Positions 35,900-44,191 of a stretch of DNA of 64,000 nt are shown in pieces. The notes beneath the pieces are model-generated. The model was not told the origin of the DNA and did not search any database. It worked only from the letters and a program-made list of their open reading frames with translations. Origin of the DNA: Dysgonomonas sp. BGC7. Lineage in GTDB: Bacteria > Bacteroidota > Bacteroidia > Bacteroidales > Dysgonomonadaceae. Position numbers and translations under genes: made by a program. How positions within the stretch are numbered: the stretch's first letter is position 1; the number at the start of each line of letters is the position of its first letter. The stretch covers positions 28,018-92,017 of the forward strand of contig NZ_CVRP01000018.1 in assembly GCF_001261735.1 (NCBI RefSeq), in the 5' to 3' direction.

Positions 35900-36616
35900 T
35901 TAAAATTTAAGCATATCGTTCATTCCAAGGAAGCCTTTCTTTCCTTTTACAAATTCTGCTGCCACAACAGCCCCAAGCGCAAAGCCTTTCCTGCTTTTTG
36001 CATCATGCTTGATACTGATTATGTCTGCCTCAGATTCGTATATGATTTCGTGTATTCCCGGAACTTCACCTTCTCTTATACAGTGTATTGCCAGATCCGA
36101 TTTCTTTTCTTCGGTTTCCAGATGCCAGTTGTCCTTTCTGTCGATGTTTTCTATCACTCCTTCGGCTAAAGTAATGGCTGTTCCACTTGGCGCATCCAGC
36201 TTGTGTATGTGGTGTATTTCTTCCATTTTTACATCATAGTCGGGGTAGTTGTTCATTATCTTGGCCAGATACTTATTCAGAACAAAAAAGATGTTTACCC
36301 CTAAACTATAGTTTGAGGCATAAAAAAATGTTTTGCCATTTTCCTCACAAGCCTTTTTTACTTCGTCTATGTGTTCGAGCCAGCCTGTAGTGCCTGCTAC
36401 AACAGGTACACCGGCAGCAAAAGCTCTCCTGTAATTATTCAACGCACTTGCCGGAGTAGAGAATTCTATGGCAACATCAGCACTTTTAAATGCATCTGAC
36501 TCAAAATCATTTATATTGTCGACATCTATTATAGATACTATGGTGTGACCTCTTTGGATTGCTATTTTTTCTATCTCGTGGCCCATTTTACCATATCCGA
36601 TAAGAGCTATATTCAT
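35900..36616 (-). CDS. dapB: 4-hydroxy-tetrahydrodipicolinate reductase
   Basis: A 238-residue NAD(P)H-dependent reductase of the lysine/diaminopimelate pathway, needed for peptidoglycan precursors. Seen: Rossmann motif IGYGKMGHEIEKIA at the start, GTTGWLEHIDEVKKA near residue 75, and the active-site/substrate motif EIHHIHKLDAPSGTAITLAE near 132. Slightly short for the family, as in other Bacteroidetes. First gene of the dapB-lepB-lepB-like-wbqC run; the likely -7 box is at 36650-36657. Confidence 0.95.
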   Translation of the reverse strand: MNIALIGYGKMGHEIEKIAIQRGHTIVSIIDVDNINDFESDAFKSADVAIEFSTPASALNNYRRAFAAGVPVVAGTTGWLEHIDEVKKACEENGKTFFYASNYSLGVNIFFVLNKYLAKIMNNYPDYDVKMEEIHHIHKLDAPSGTAITLAEGVIENIDRKDNWHLETEEKKSDLAIHCIREGEVPGIHEIIYESEADIISIKHDAKSRKGFALGAVVAAEFVKGKKGFLGMNDMLKF

Positions 36617-36649
36617 ATTGATAATTAGTTAATAAGTGACTAAAGCGTA

Positions 36650-36657
36650 CAAATATA
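36650..36657 (-). promoter_or_regulatory. dapB -7 box
   Basis: CAAATATA reads TATATTTG on the minus strand, 34 bases before the dapB ATG. Confidence 0.6.
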
Positions 36658-36659
36658 CA

Positions 36660-37096
36660 CAAAAACTTATTTTAATAGGGCAGAGGTTTATTTTTATGCC
36701 TAATTATAAGTTTTTTTAAGTTCAGTAGGCTGGAAAGTAGTACCCGTCGACCATCTGCCGCCTGTGAAAAATTCCGAAAAAGCAAATCGTTAAAAACCTG
36801 ATCTTACGTAGTAGAAAAATAAGAGTCAAAACGACACTTTTCATCAAAAAGAATGCTCACTTTCTTTTTGATTGTGCAAATTGCCAAGTGGATTGAGCAA
36901 AATAGAATAAACCCTATTTTTTTTATGACATATTGATAATTTTAGTATTTGTTTTATTCTTTTTTTAGGATATAAAAACCTAAATTTGTAGTCAATCATT
37001 TGATTGAGAAACATGTGTTGAATTAATAGATTTTAGAGTATGCATAATGCCCGTTTATGCTGCTCTATTTCAATATAAATAGACCTAAAAACAGTT
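36660..37096. other. 437-base intergenic region before the carboxyltransferase gene
   Basis: No ORF on either strand. TAAATTTG at 36981-36988 fits a -7 box and leaves a leader of roughly 100 bases. No known riboswitch pattern is evident. The rest is AT-rich and unremarkable. Confidence 0.5.
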
Positions 37097-38878
37097 ATGG
37101 GAAGAGAAATTAAATTTAGCCTTGTTTACCGTGACATGTGGCAATCGTCAGGAAAATACCAGCCACGCGTAGACCAGTTGACACAAATTGCACCTGTGAT
37201 TATCGATATGGGCTGTTTTGCCCGTGTTGAAACCAATGGGGGAGCTTTCGAACAAGTAAACCTGCTCTATGGGGAAAATCCGAACAAGTCTGTTCGTGAA
37301 TGGACTGCGCCTTTCAACAAGGTGGGGATACAAACACACATGTTGGAGCGCGGACTAAATGCACTTCGTATGTATCCTGTTCCTAAAGATGTTCGCCAGT
37401 TGATGTTTAAAGTAAAACATGCTCAGGGAACAAATATTTCTCGATCTTTTGATGGACTGAATGATCCGCGCAATCTTGAATTGTCGGTTAAATATGCAAA
37501 AGAGGCAGGAATGATATCTCAGACTGCTCTTTGTATAACTCATTCGCCTATCCATACTGTAGATTACTATGTGAATTTTGCGGACAAATTAATCGACTTC
37601 GGTGCAGATGAACTTTGTCTTAAAGATATGGCAGGGGTTGGACGTCCGGCTTTCTTGGGCAAGTTGGTGAAAGCATTGAAAGACAGACACCCGAATGTGC
37701 CGATCGAATATCACGGACATACAGGTCCCGGTTTTTCTGTGGCTTCTATGCTTGAAGTTGCTCGTGCGGGAGCTGATTATCTGGATACAGCTATTGAGCC
37801 TATGGCGTGGGGTATGGTACACCCTGACGTTATCACTATACAGGCAATGTTGAAGGATGCAGGGTTCTCTGTTCCTGATATCAACATGAGCGCATATATG
37901 GAAGCTCGCGCATTGACTCAATCTTTTATCGACGATTTCTTAGGATACTGGATCGACCCATCTAACAAGATAATGAATTCTTTGCTTGTTGGCTGTGGGC
38001 TTCCGGGCGGTATGATGGGGTCTATGATGGCCGATTTGCGTAATATGCACCCTGCTATCAATATGGCTCTTCGCAACAATGGAAAAGCAGAGGTGACATT
38101 GAACGACCTTGTTGTTCAGTTGTTCGACGAAGTAGAATACATTTGGCCTAAACTTGGATATCCACCATTGGTAACTCCATTTAGCCAATATACTAAGAAT
38201 ATTGCTCTAATGAATATCTTCTCTATGGCACAGGGACAACCTCGTTTCTCGAACATAGATAAGGATAGCTGGAATATGATACTTGGTAAGACAGGTACTC
38301 TTCCGGGTAAACTTGATGAGGAAATCGTTGAATTGGCAAAATCGAAAGGTTTGGAATTCTATACAGGTAATCCTCAAGACGAATATCCTGATGCATTGGA
38401 TACATATCGTGAAGAAATGGATAAAAATGGATGGGATTATGGTCAGGATGATGAAGAACTATTCGAACTTGCAATGCATGATCGTCAGTACCGTGACTAT
38501 AAATCAGGTTTAGCAAAAGAACGTTTCAACGCTGATCTTGAAAAAGAAAAGGAAAAAGCAGGCGCACCTATCATTGTAACACGTCAGGTGGTTGAGGTTC
38601 CCGCATTCGATGCTGAAGCTATTGCTGCTAAATTCCCGGATGCTAAGCCAATTCAAGCTACTGTTACCGGACAGGTTATATGGCAAATAGATGTAGATGA
38701 TGTATCTACCGCTCCTGTTATAGGCACACAGGTGAAAGAGGGGGATGTTATTTGTTTTATACAGACATATTACGGTATTGAAGAAGTTAAGGCTCTTGCT
38801 TCGGGCAAAATAGTTCAGATAGAAACTAAACAAGGAGCAAAAGTTCAGAAAAATCAAGTATTGGCATACGTCAACTAA
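37097..38878 (+). CDS. OadA/PycB-type carboxyltransferase with a carrier domain lacking the biotinyl lysine
   Basis: A 593-residue protein. The N-terminal TIM-barrel carboxyltransferase domain (~1-290) starts SLVYRDMWQS. It holds the metal/carbamyl-Lys motif ELCLKDMAGVG near residue 175 and the metal-binding His pair in IEYHGHTGPG near 203. The conserved PYC_OADA helical region follows, then a C-terminal biotinyl/lipoyl-like domain (~518-593). In that domain EAMKM is replaced by QTYYG (GDVICFIQTYYGIEEVKA), so no Lys can be biotinylated at the normal place. The rest of the fold (GTQVKEGD, ASGKIVQIE, GAKVQKNQVLAYV) is intact. Reaction uncertain: pyruvate/oxaloacetate chemistry with a separate carrier, or a changed role. 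Confidence 0.85.
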   Translation: MGREIKFSLVYRDMWQSSGKYQPRVDQLTQIAPVIIDMGCFARVETNGGAFEQVNLLYGENPNKSVREWTAPFNKVGIQTHMLERGLNALRMYPVPKDVRQLMFKVKHAQGTNISRSFDGLNDPRNLELSVKYAKEAGMISQTALCITHSPIHTVDYYVNFADKLIDFGADELCLKDMAGVGRPAFLGKLVKALKDRHPNVPIEYHGHTGPGFSVASMLEVARAGADYLDTAIEPMAWGMVHPDVITIQAMLKDAGFSVPDINMSAYMEARALTQSFIDDFLGYWIDPSNKIMNSLLVGCGLPGGMMGSMMADLRNMHPAINMALRNNGKAEVTLNDLVVQLFDEVEYIWPKLGYPPLVTPFSQYTKNIALMNIFSMAQGQPRFSNIDKDSWNMILGKTGTLPGKLDEEIVELAKSKGLEFYTGNPQDEYPDALDTYREEMDKNGWDYGQDDEELFELAMHDRQYRDYKSGLAKERFNADLEKEKEKAGAPIIVTRQVVEVPAFDAEAIAAKFPDAKPIQATVTGQVIWQIDVDDVSTAPVIGTQVKEGDVICFIQTYYGIEEVKALASGKIVQIETKQGAKVQKNQVLAYVN

Positions 38879-38899
38879 TCGATTGTACTAATTACATAG

Positions 38900-38931
38900 G
38901 AAAGGGAGTTTGTTTATAAACTCCCTTTTTG
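38900..38931 (+). terminator. Intrinsic terminator after the carboxyltransferase gene
   Basis: AAAGGGAGTTT / gttta / TAAACTCCCTTT followed by TT and a short T-rich stretch. Confidence 0.85.
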
Positions 38932-38990
38932 TATTTTTACAAATAGGTTTTGTAAACTAGGAAATGTGTTGCTAAAACTTTATCTATACA

Positions 38991-39192
38991 TAGCCCCTCC
39001 AACCTCCCCAAAAGGGAGGCTAGGGCAAAGTCAAGAGTGGCAAAAGGTGACAAATGAAATAGTAGGTAAAAAGTGTACAACTTTGTCAGGTTTTGGTTAA
39101 AAAGCTGATCAGTTAACAGCAATCAGTTAGCATAGAAGAAACGAATTTACCGTGTCAGCAATTTCTCCCCTTTGGGGAGACGAAGAGGGGCT
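38991..39192. repeat. About 200-bp element with hairpin-forming inverted ends
   Basis: The left end has AGCCCCTCC then CCTCCCC/aaaa/GGGAGG. The right end carries the same wording inverted (CTCCCC/ttt/GGGGAG then AGGGGCT). Each end is itself a hairpin and the two are complementary to each other. The inside is non-coding and also includes the second copy of the TTAACTGA motif (39109-39130). Layout resembles a miniature inverted-repeat element. Confidence 0.55.
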
Positions 39193-39299
39193 GAAAAGAG
39201 TCCAAGATTGTCAGGTTTTAGTTAAAATTTTATTTTGAAAGGCTTGAAGTTGTTCTTTCTGTTTAAAACAAGTCTTTGGTTTATACTTATATATTTAAA

Positions 39300-40079
39300 A
39301 TGATTATAATGAAAAAAACAGCTTTAGTTTTTGTCTTATTGTTGGCTGTATTAAATAGCTATTCGCAAATATCAGAAAATAAGAAATACAAGATATTACT
39401 TACCGGAGCATCATTCGCTAATGACAGAAACGGGTGGTTCGAACTCGGTTGTGAAACTTTGGATGCGACTCCCCTAAACAGGGCTGTGCCGGGACATGCA
39501 ATTGCAGATGCAGCCAATATGATGAATGAAGGAAAACTGTATTCGAAAGAAGAATTAGAAGATCTGGACGCTTTGGTTATTATGCATGTTCACAACAAGA
39601 ATGTGGCTGATACCGTCGGACTGAAAAAAAATTATACAGAATATAAAACACCTTTCGATAGATCTAATTATGCGGCAGCTTACGATTATGTAATCAAGAG
39701 ATATATCTCAGAGTGTTATAATCTTAAGTTTGATAAAAGTTCGAAGTTTTTCGGAACAGAGAGTGGCAAACCTGTTGTTATAATCTTATCGACACATTGG
39801 CATGATGGACGTACTGTATTTAATCCTGCGATTCGTCAGCTGAGCGAAAAATGGGGTTTCCCTCTTATCGAATTTGATAAATATATCGGCTTTTCCAAAA
39901 GTCAGGTGCATCCTGTCGCAGGAAAGCAGTTCAGTGTATTATACACAAATAATAATACAGAAGAGATTGATGGAACTGTGTTTGGATGGCATCCTCTGGA
40001 GGGAAAAGATAAATATATCCAACAGCGTATGGCTGCTATATTTGTAGACTTAATGAAAAAGGTTTTACCTTTGAGATAA
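39300..40079 (+). CDS. Exported SGNH-hydrolase-like protein (DUF5040-like)
   Basis: About 259 residues with a signal peptide (MKKTALVFVLLLAVLNSYSQ). The body begins with an SGNH-like block I, ILLTGASFANDRNGW (nucleophile Ser in GAS). It has an Asn/His-containing middle (MHVHNKN; ILSTHWHDGRTVF) and a late GWHPLEGKDKYIQQR that supplies the usual catalytic His. I assign it to the DUF5040/SGNH group on these motifs. Substrate unknown; many relatives deacetylate glycans. Starts at 39300 or 39309 are both possible. Its stop overlaps the next ATG by one base. Confidence 0.72.
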   Translation: MIIMKKTALVFVLLLAVLNSYSQISENKKYKILLTGASFANDRNGWFELGCETLDATPLNRAVPGHAIADAANMMNEGKLYSKEELEDLDALVIMHVHNKNVADTVGLKKNYTEYKTPFDRSNYAAAYDYVIKRYISECYNLKFDKSSKFFGTESGKPVVIILSTHWHDGRTVFNPAIRQLSEKWGFPLIEFDKYIGFSKSQVHPVAGKQFSVLYTNNNTEEIDGTVFGWHPLEGKDKYIQQRMAAIFVDLMKKVLPLR

Positions 40080-40705
40080 TGCTATACCTGAAAGAATATA
40101 TTACCGAGTCTACCTGTATTGGTATATGGAAGATGGACGAGTCCGTAGAGGAGCTTTTGTCTGCTATCTCTCATGCCGAATGGATTCAGAATATATACTC
40201 TATAAAGTCGGAAACAAGGATAAAGGAGGTCTTATCTGCCCGCTTGCTCATCAAGGAGCTTGCCGGAGAAGAGAAAGAAGTCTATTACAATGATTCGGGA
40301 AAGCCTTTTCTTGCCGATCGATCATACCATATAAGTGTATCGCATACAAAAGGTTATGTAGCAGTAGCTTTTAACGCAGAGAAGGAAATAGGGCTTGATA
40401 TAGAATTGATTTCCGAAAAGATAAGGCGAGTTAAAAGCCGGCTGATCTCAGCATCTGAATATATTGATGAGAATAACGATTTGATTCACTTATTACTGCA
40501 TTGGTCTGCCAAAGAGGCTATGTTTAAGTTTATAGATGTAAGTGGAGTCAACTTCTTAGATCATTTGTTTGTAGGGGCATTTACTCCCGAGCAAGAAGGA
40601 GCTTTCAGAGCTTCGGAGAGGAGAACGAACGCAAAGCATGAATTCCATGCTTTTTATAGAGTGGAAAAAGACTTTGTTTTGGTATGTCTGGAAGCAGATG
40701 ACTAA
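40079..40705 (+). CDS. 4'-phosphopantetheinyl transferase, Sfp/AcpT type
   Basis: A 208-residue enzyme moving phosphopantetheine from CoA to carrier-protein serines. The signature IGLDIELISEKIRRVKSRLISASEY (Mg-binding Asp/Glu pair near residue 103) and HLLLHWSAKEAMFKFI (WxxKEA, near residue 140) are both present, along with the upstream ISVSHTKGYVAVAF. AcpS would be ~120 residues; this is the longer Sfp-like type. It overlaps the upstream gene's stop (TAATG). No polyketide or peptide synthetase is nearby, so its carrier is unknown. Confidence 0.9.
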   Translation: MLYLKEYITESTCIGIWKMDESVEELLSAISHAEWIQNIYSIKSETRIKEVLSARLLIKELAGEEKEVYYNDSGKPFLADRSYHISVSHTKGYVAVAFNAEKEIGLDIELISEKIRRVKSRLISASEYIDENNDLIHLLLHWSAKEAMFKFIDVSGVNFLDHLFVGAFTPEQEGAFRASERRTNAKHEFHAFYRVEKDFVLVCLEADD

Positions 40706-40728
40706 CCTGCTCCCGAGACATGAATTCT

Positions 40729-41436
40729 TTATTTCATGAGGAAGCTGAAATCGTCGTTTGCCGACAGCTCTTTAGGTTCTTCTCCATATTTAAATATGCG
40801 AGCAGATTTTTTGCCTATAAGTTTTAAGGTATCCCCTTCAAGGTTTAGCATTGATCCTTCTCGAAGCCCGACTACAAAGATGTCTTGATTCTCAGTGATA
40901 AATTCGTTTATGCGATCTTCTCTCGTTTCGCCACCATGTCCTTGCGGATGTACATCCAGATAATGGGGGTTGATCTGGAACGGAACAAGGTTTATTACGT
41001 CAAATCCTTTTGGGTCGATGATAGGCATATCATTTGTTGTGCGTAGGGTAGGGCATGCGACATTCGAACCGGCGCTCCATCCTATATATGGTGTTCCCGA
41101 TTTTGCTTTCGATTGTATCAGGTCGATGATTCCATTGTCGCGCATAGTGAGTACAAGCTTCCAAGTGTTGCCGCCGCCTACAATAATAGCTTCTGCCTGT
41201 TTTACGGCCTCTTGCGGATCGCTGAAATGATGGATGCTGGCTACGCTATGGCCTATCTCCCGAAAACGGTTGTTTACTTTCGCTTCGTATTCATCGTAGG
41301 AGAAAGTTACCGCCGCATAGGGTATAAACAGTGCTTTTACGGGTTTAGTTCCCAGGAATTCTTTGATGTTGTTTTTAGGGTAGCCCAGATAGGGTTCTCC
41401 GGGATTGGTTGAATTGCTAATTAATAATAGTCTCAT
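40729..41436 (-). CDS. pepE: Dipeptidase E (alpha-aspartyl dipeptidase)
   Basis: A 235-residue S51-family serine peptidase that hydrolyses Asp-X dipeptides. Seen: the N-terminal LLISNSTNPGEPYLGY, VGGGNTWKL near residue 90, the nucleophile elbow GWSAGSNVACPTLRTTNDMP near 120, and the His-containing NPHYLDVHPQGHGGETREDRI. Cytosolic. CAAATATA at 41463-41470 gives a minus-strand TATATTTG -7 box. Confidence 0.94.
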   Translation of the reverse strand: MRLLLISNSTNPGEPYLGYPKNNIKEFLGTKPVKALFIPYAAVTFSYDEYEAKVNNRFREIGHSVASIHHFSDPQEAVKQAEAIIVGGGNTWKLVLTMRDNGIIDLIQSKAKSGTPYIGWSAGSNVACPTLRTTNDMPIIDPKGFDVINLVPFQINPHYLDVHPQGHGGETREDRINEFITENQDIFVVGLREGSMLNLEGDTLKLIGKKSARIFKYGEEPKELSANDDFSFLMK

Positions 41437-41462
41437 AGTACTTATATTTTTTGGTATAGTTA

Positions 41463-41470
41463 CAAATATA
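41463..41470 (-). promoter_or_regulatory. pepE -7 box
   Basis: Reads TATATTTG on the minus strand, 27 bases before the pepE ATG. Confidence 0.55.
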
Positions 41471-41493
41471 GGGATAATTGCACAAACAGCGAA

Positions 41494-42516
41494 CTATTTG
41501 CCTTTCTTCCAGTTTTCATAATCGGTAATGAAGCCTCTACACATCCAGTTAGCCAGTGCCTGTCTGTTGTTAGGGTCTAAGAAGCGTCTTTGATCGAAAC
41601 TGTTCTGAATGTTTCCCAGTTCGGCAAATATTCCGACAGGGGTTGTTTTATCCAATACATACAAGCTTCTTGCGCCTACTGTCCCAGAGAATCCTCTATC
41701 GGGCTGATGCTTGTCATAATGTTCGGCAAATGTGTCTCGCATGGTGTTGGTCAGTTTTTTTCCTCCACTACTTTTCTCAGCATGATAGAAGAAAACATCC
41801 AGTTGTTGTCTCTTACTTCTGCTGTCGAGATGGATAAATGCAGCTCTCTTATATTTAGCCTTCGATTTTCTTGCTAAGCTATTTATCTTATCTGTCCTTT
41901 GCTTGAGCCTTTTCACCTGATTCAGAGGGATAGCTTCACCCATACATGTTTCTCTTTTGCTATTGGTCAGGTATCTGTCGTCTCTGATTCCGTCCTGTGC
42001 ATCTTGTATGATCATGTAAACTGTAGCTCCTTCTTCAATTAGATTACGTGCCAAACGAAGGGTTATATCATAAGCATATTCATCTTCATGCAATTCTTTT
42101 CCATCTGCTTTGCCTATTGCTCCCGGATCGGGTCCTCCATGTCCGCTTGAAAGGAAGAAGCAGGTTCCTTTTAATTTGTTCGATTTGATATCGTAATTTT
42201 CATACTTTGCCCCAAAGAGTTTATTCGTCTTTTGTTCTCCTTTTTGAGAATTCTCGGAAGATTTATCTATACTATGAGTTTTCGCAGGTTGGGCAGATGG
42301 CAGAATATATATTACTCCTTTGAGTAGGGAATTGTTCTTTCCGAATTTACCTTTGTTTAATTCTAAGAATTTGTTATAACTTTCGTCCCCTACTATCTTA
42401 TTTCGTATAAGAAAAGCCTGCATACCTTCTCCATTACGAGGAGTGGCTTTGTTGTTTTGAGAGAAAATACAAATACTGAAGATGGTAAATAATAAAAGAG
42501 TGCAAATACGCTTCAT
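41494..42516 (-). CDS. N-acetylmuramoyl-L-alanine amidase (Amidase_3)
   Basis: A 340-residue exported zinc amidase that cuts the amide between MurNAc and the stem peptide. Signal peptide MKRICTLLLFTIFSICIFSQ; a linker of ~90 residues with a possible LysM-like remnant (FLIRNKIVGDESYNKFLELNKGKFG). The Amidase_3 domain runs from ~115: zinc ligands in FFLSSGHGGPDPGAIG and the Glu of HEDEYAYDITLRLAR, His in RAAFIHLDSR, and the catalytic Glu in VGIFAELGNIQNSFD. Likely periplasmic, in cell separation or wall turnover. -7 box at 42552. Confidence 0.92.
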   Translation of the reverse strand: MKRICTLLLFTIFSICIFSQNNKATPRNGEGMQAFLIRNKIVGDESYNKFLELNKGKFGKNNSLLKGVIYILPSAQPAKTHSIDKSSENSQKGEQKTNKLFGAKYENYDIKSNKLKGTCFFLSSGHGGPDPGAIGKADGKELHEDEYAYDITLRLARNLIEEGATVYMIIQDAQDGIRDDRYLTNSKRETCMGEAIPLNQVKRLKQRTDKINSLARKSKAKYKRAAFIHLDSRSKRQQLDVFFYHAEKSSGGKKLTNTMRDTFAEHYDKHQPDRGFSGTVGARSLYVLDKTTPVGIFAELGNIQNSFDQRRFLDPNNRQALANWMCRGFITDYENWKKGK

Positions 42517-42551
42517 AAGCAGTTATTTTGTCCTATAAAAATGAAGTTTTG

Positions 42552-42559
42552 CAAATATA
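42552..42559 (-). promoter_or_regulatory. Amidase gene -7 box
   Basis: CAAATATA reads TATATTTG on the minus strand, 36 bases before the ATG. Confidence 0.55.
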
Positions 42560-42578
42560 GGGAGAATCATATAAAAAT

Positions 42579-42610
42579 AAAACCGATGCTCCTATCGAAG
42601 CATCGGTTTT
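42579..42610 (-). terminator. Intrinsic terminator after eno
   Basis: On the minus strand AAAACCGATGC / ttcgatagga / GCATCGGTTTT is followed by ATTTTTAT. Confidence 0.8.
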
Positions 42611-42634
42611 CTATAATATTAAGAAAAGAGTTTC

Positions 42635-43942
<1,308 letters not shown>

Positions 43943-43992
43943 TTAAAATATGAATAATGTATATTGCTTTTTCGTTTGTTAAATTTGACTAG

Positions 43993-44024
43993 CAAAAGTA
44001 CTTCTTTTTCTCGTATTTAGCCAA
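43993..44024 (-). promoter_or_regulatory. eno promoter
   Basis: On the minus strand TTGG (44021-44024), 20 bases, TACTTTTG (43993-44000). Confidence 0.55.
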
Positions 44025-44159
44025 TTAAATAGAACAGAAATTGTATGCATGTCGTTAATTTATATAATAGGTCTTTAATTATTATTATATAGATAAAGTA
44101 TTCCATTAATTATCACTAATTTTATGTTGTCTTGCATTTAAGTTATTTATCGGGATCAA

Positions 44160-44167
44160 TAACTTTG
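44160..44167 (+). promoter_or_regulatory. -7 box of the D-lactate-dehydrogenase-like gene
   Basis: TAACTTTG, 24 bases before the ATG; the -33 box is unclear. Confidence 0.55.
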
Positions 44168-44191
44168 TAAACAACTAAACATCTATGAGTC

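Noticed and set aside
36660..37096. Riboswitch before the carboxyltransferase gene
   Set aside because: The length invited a check, but I could not match any known aptamer and see no leader terminator.
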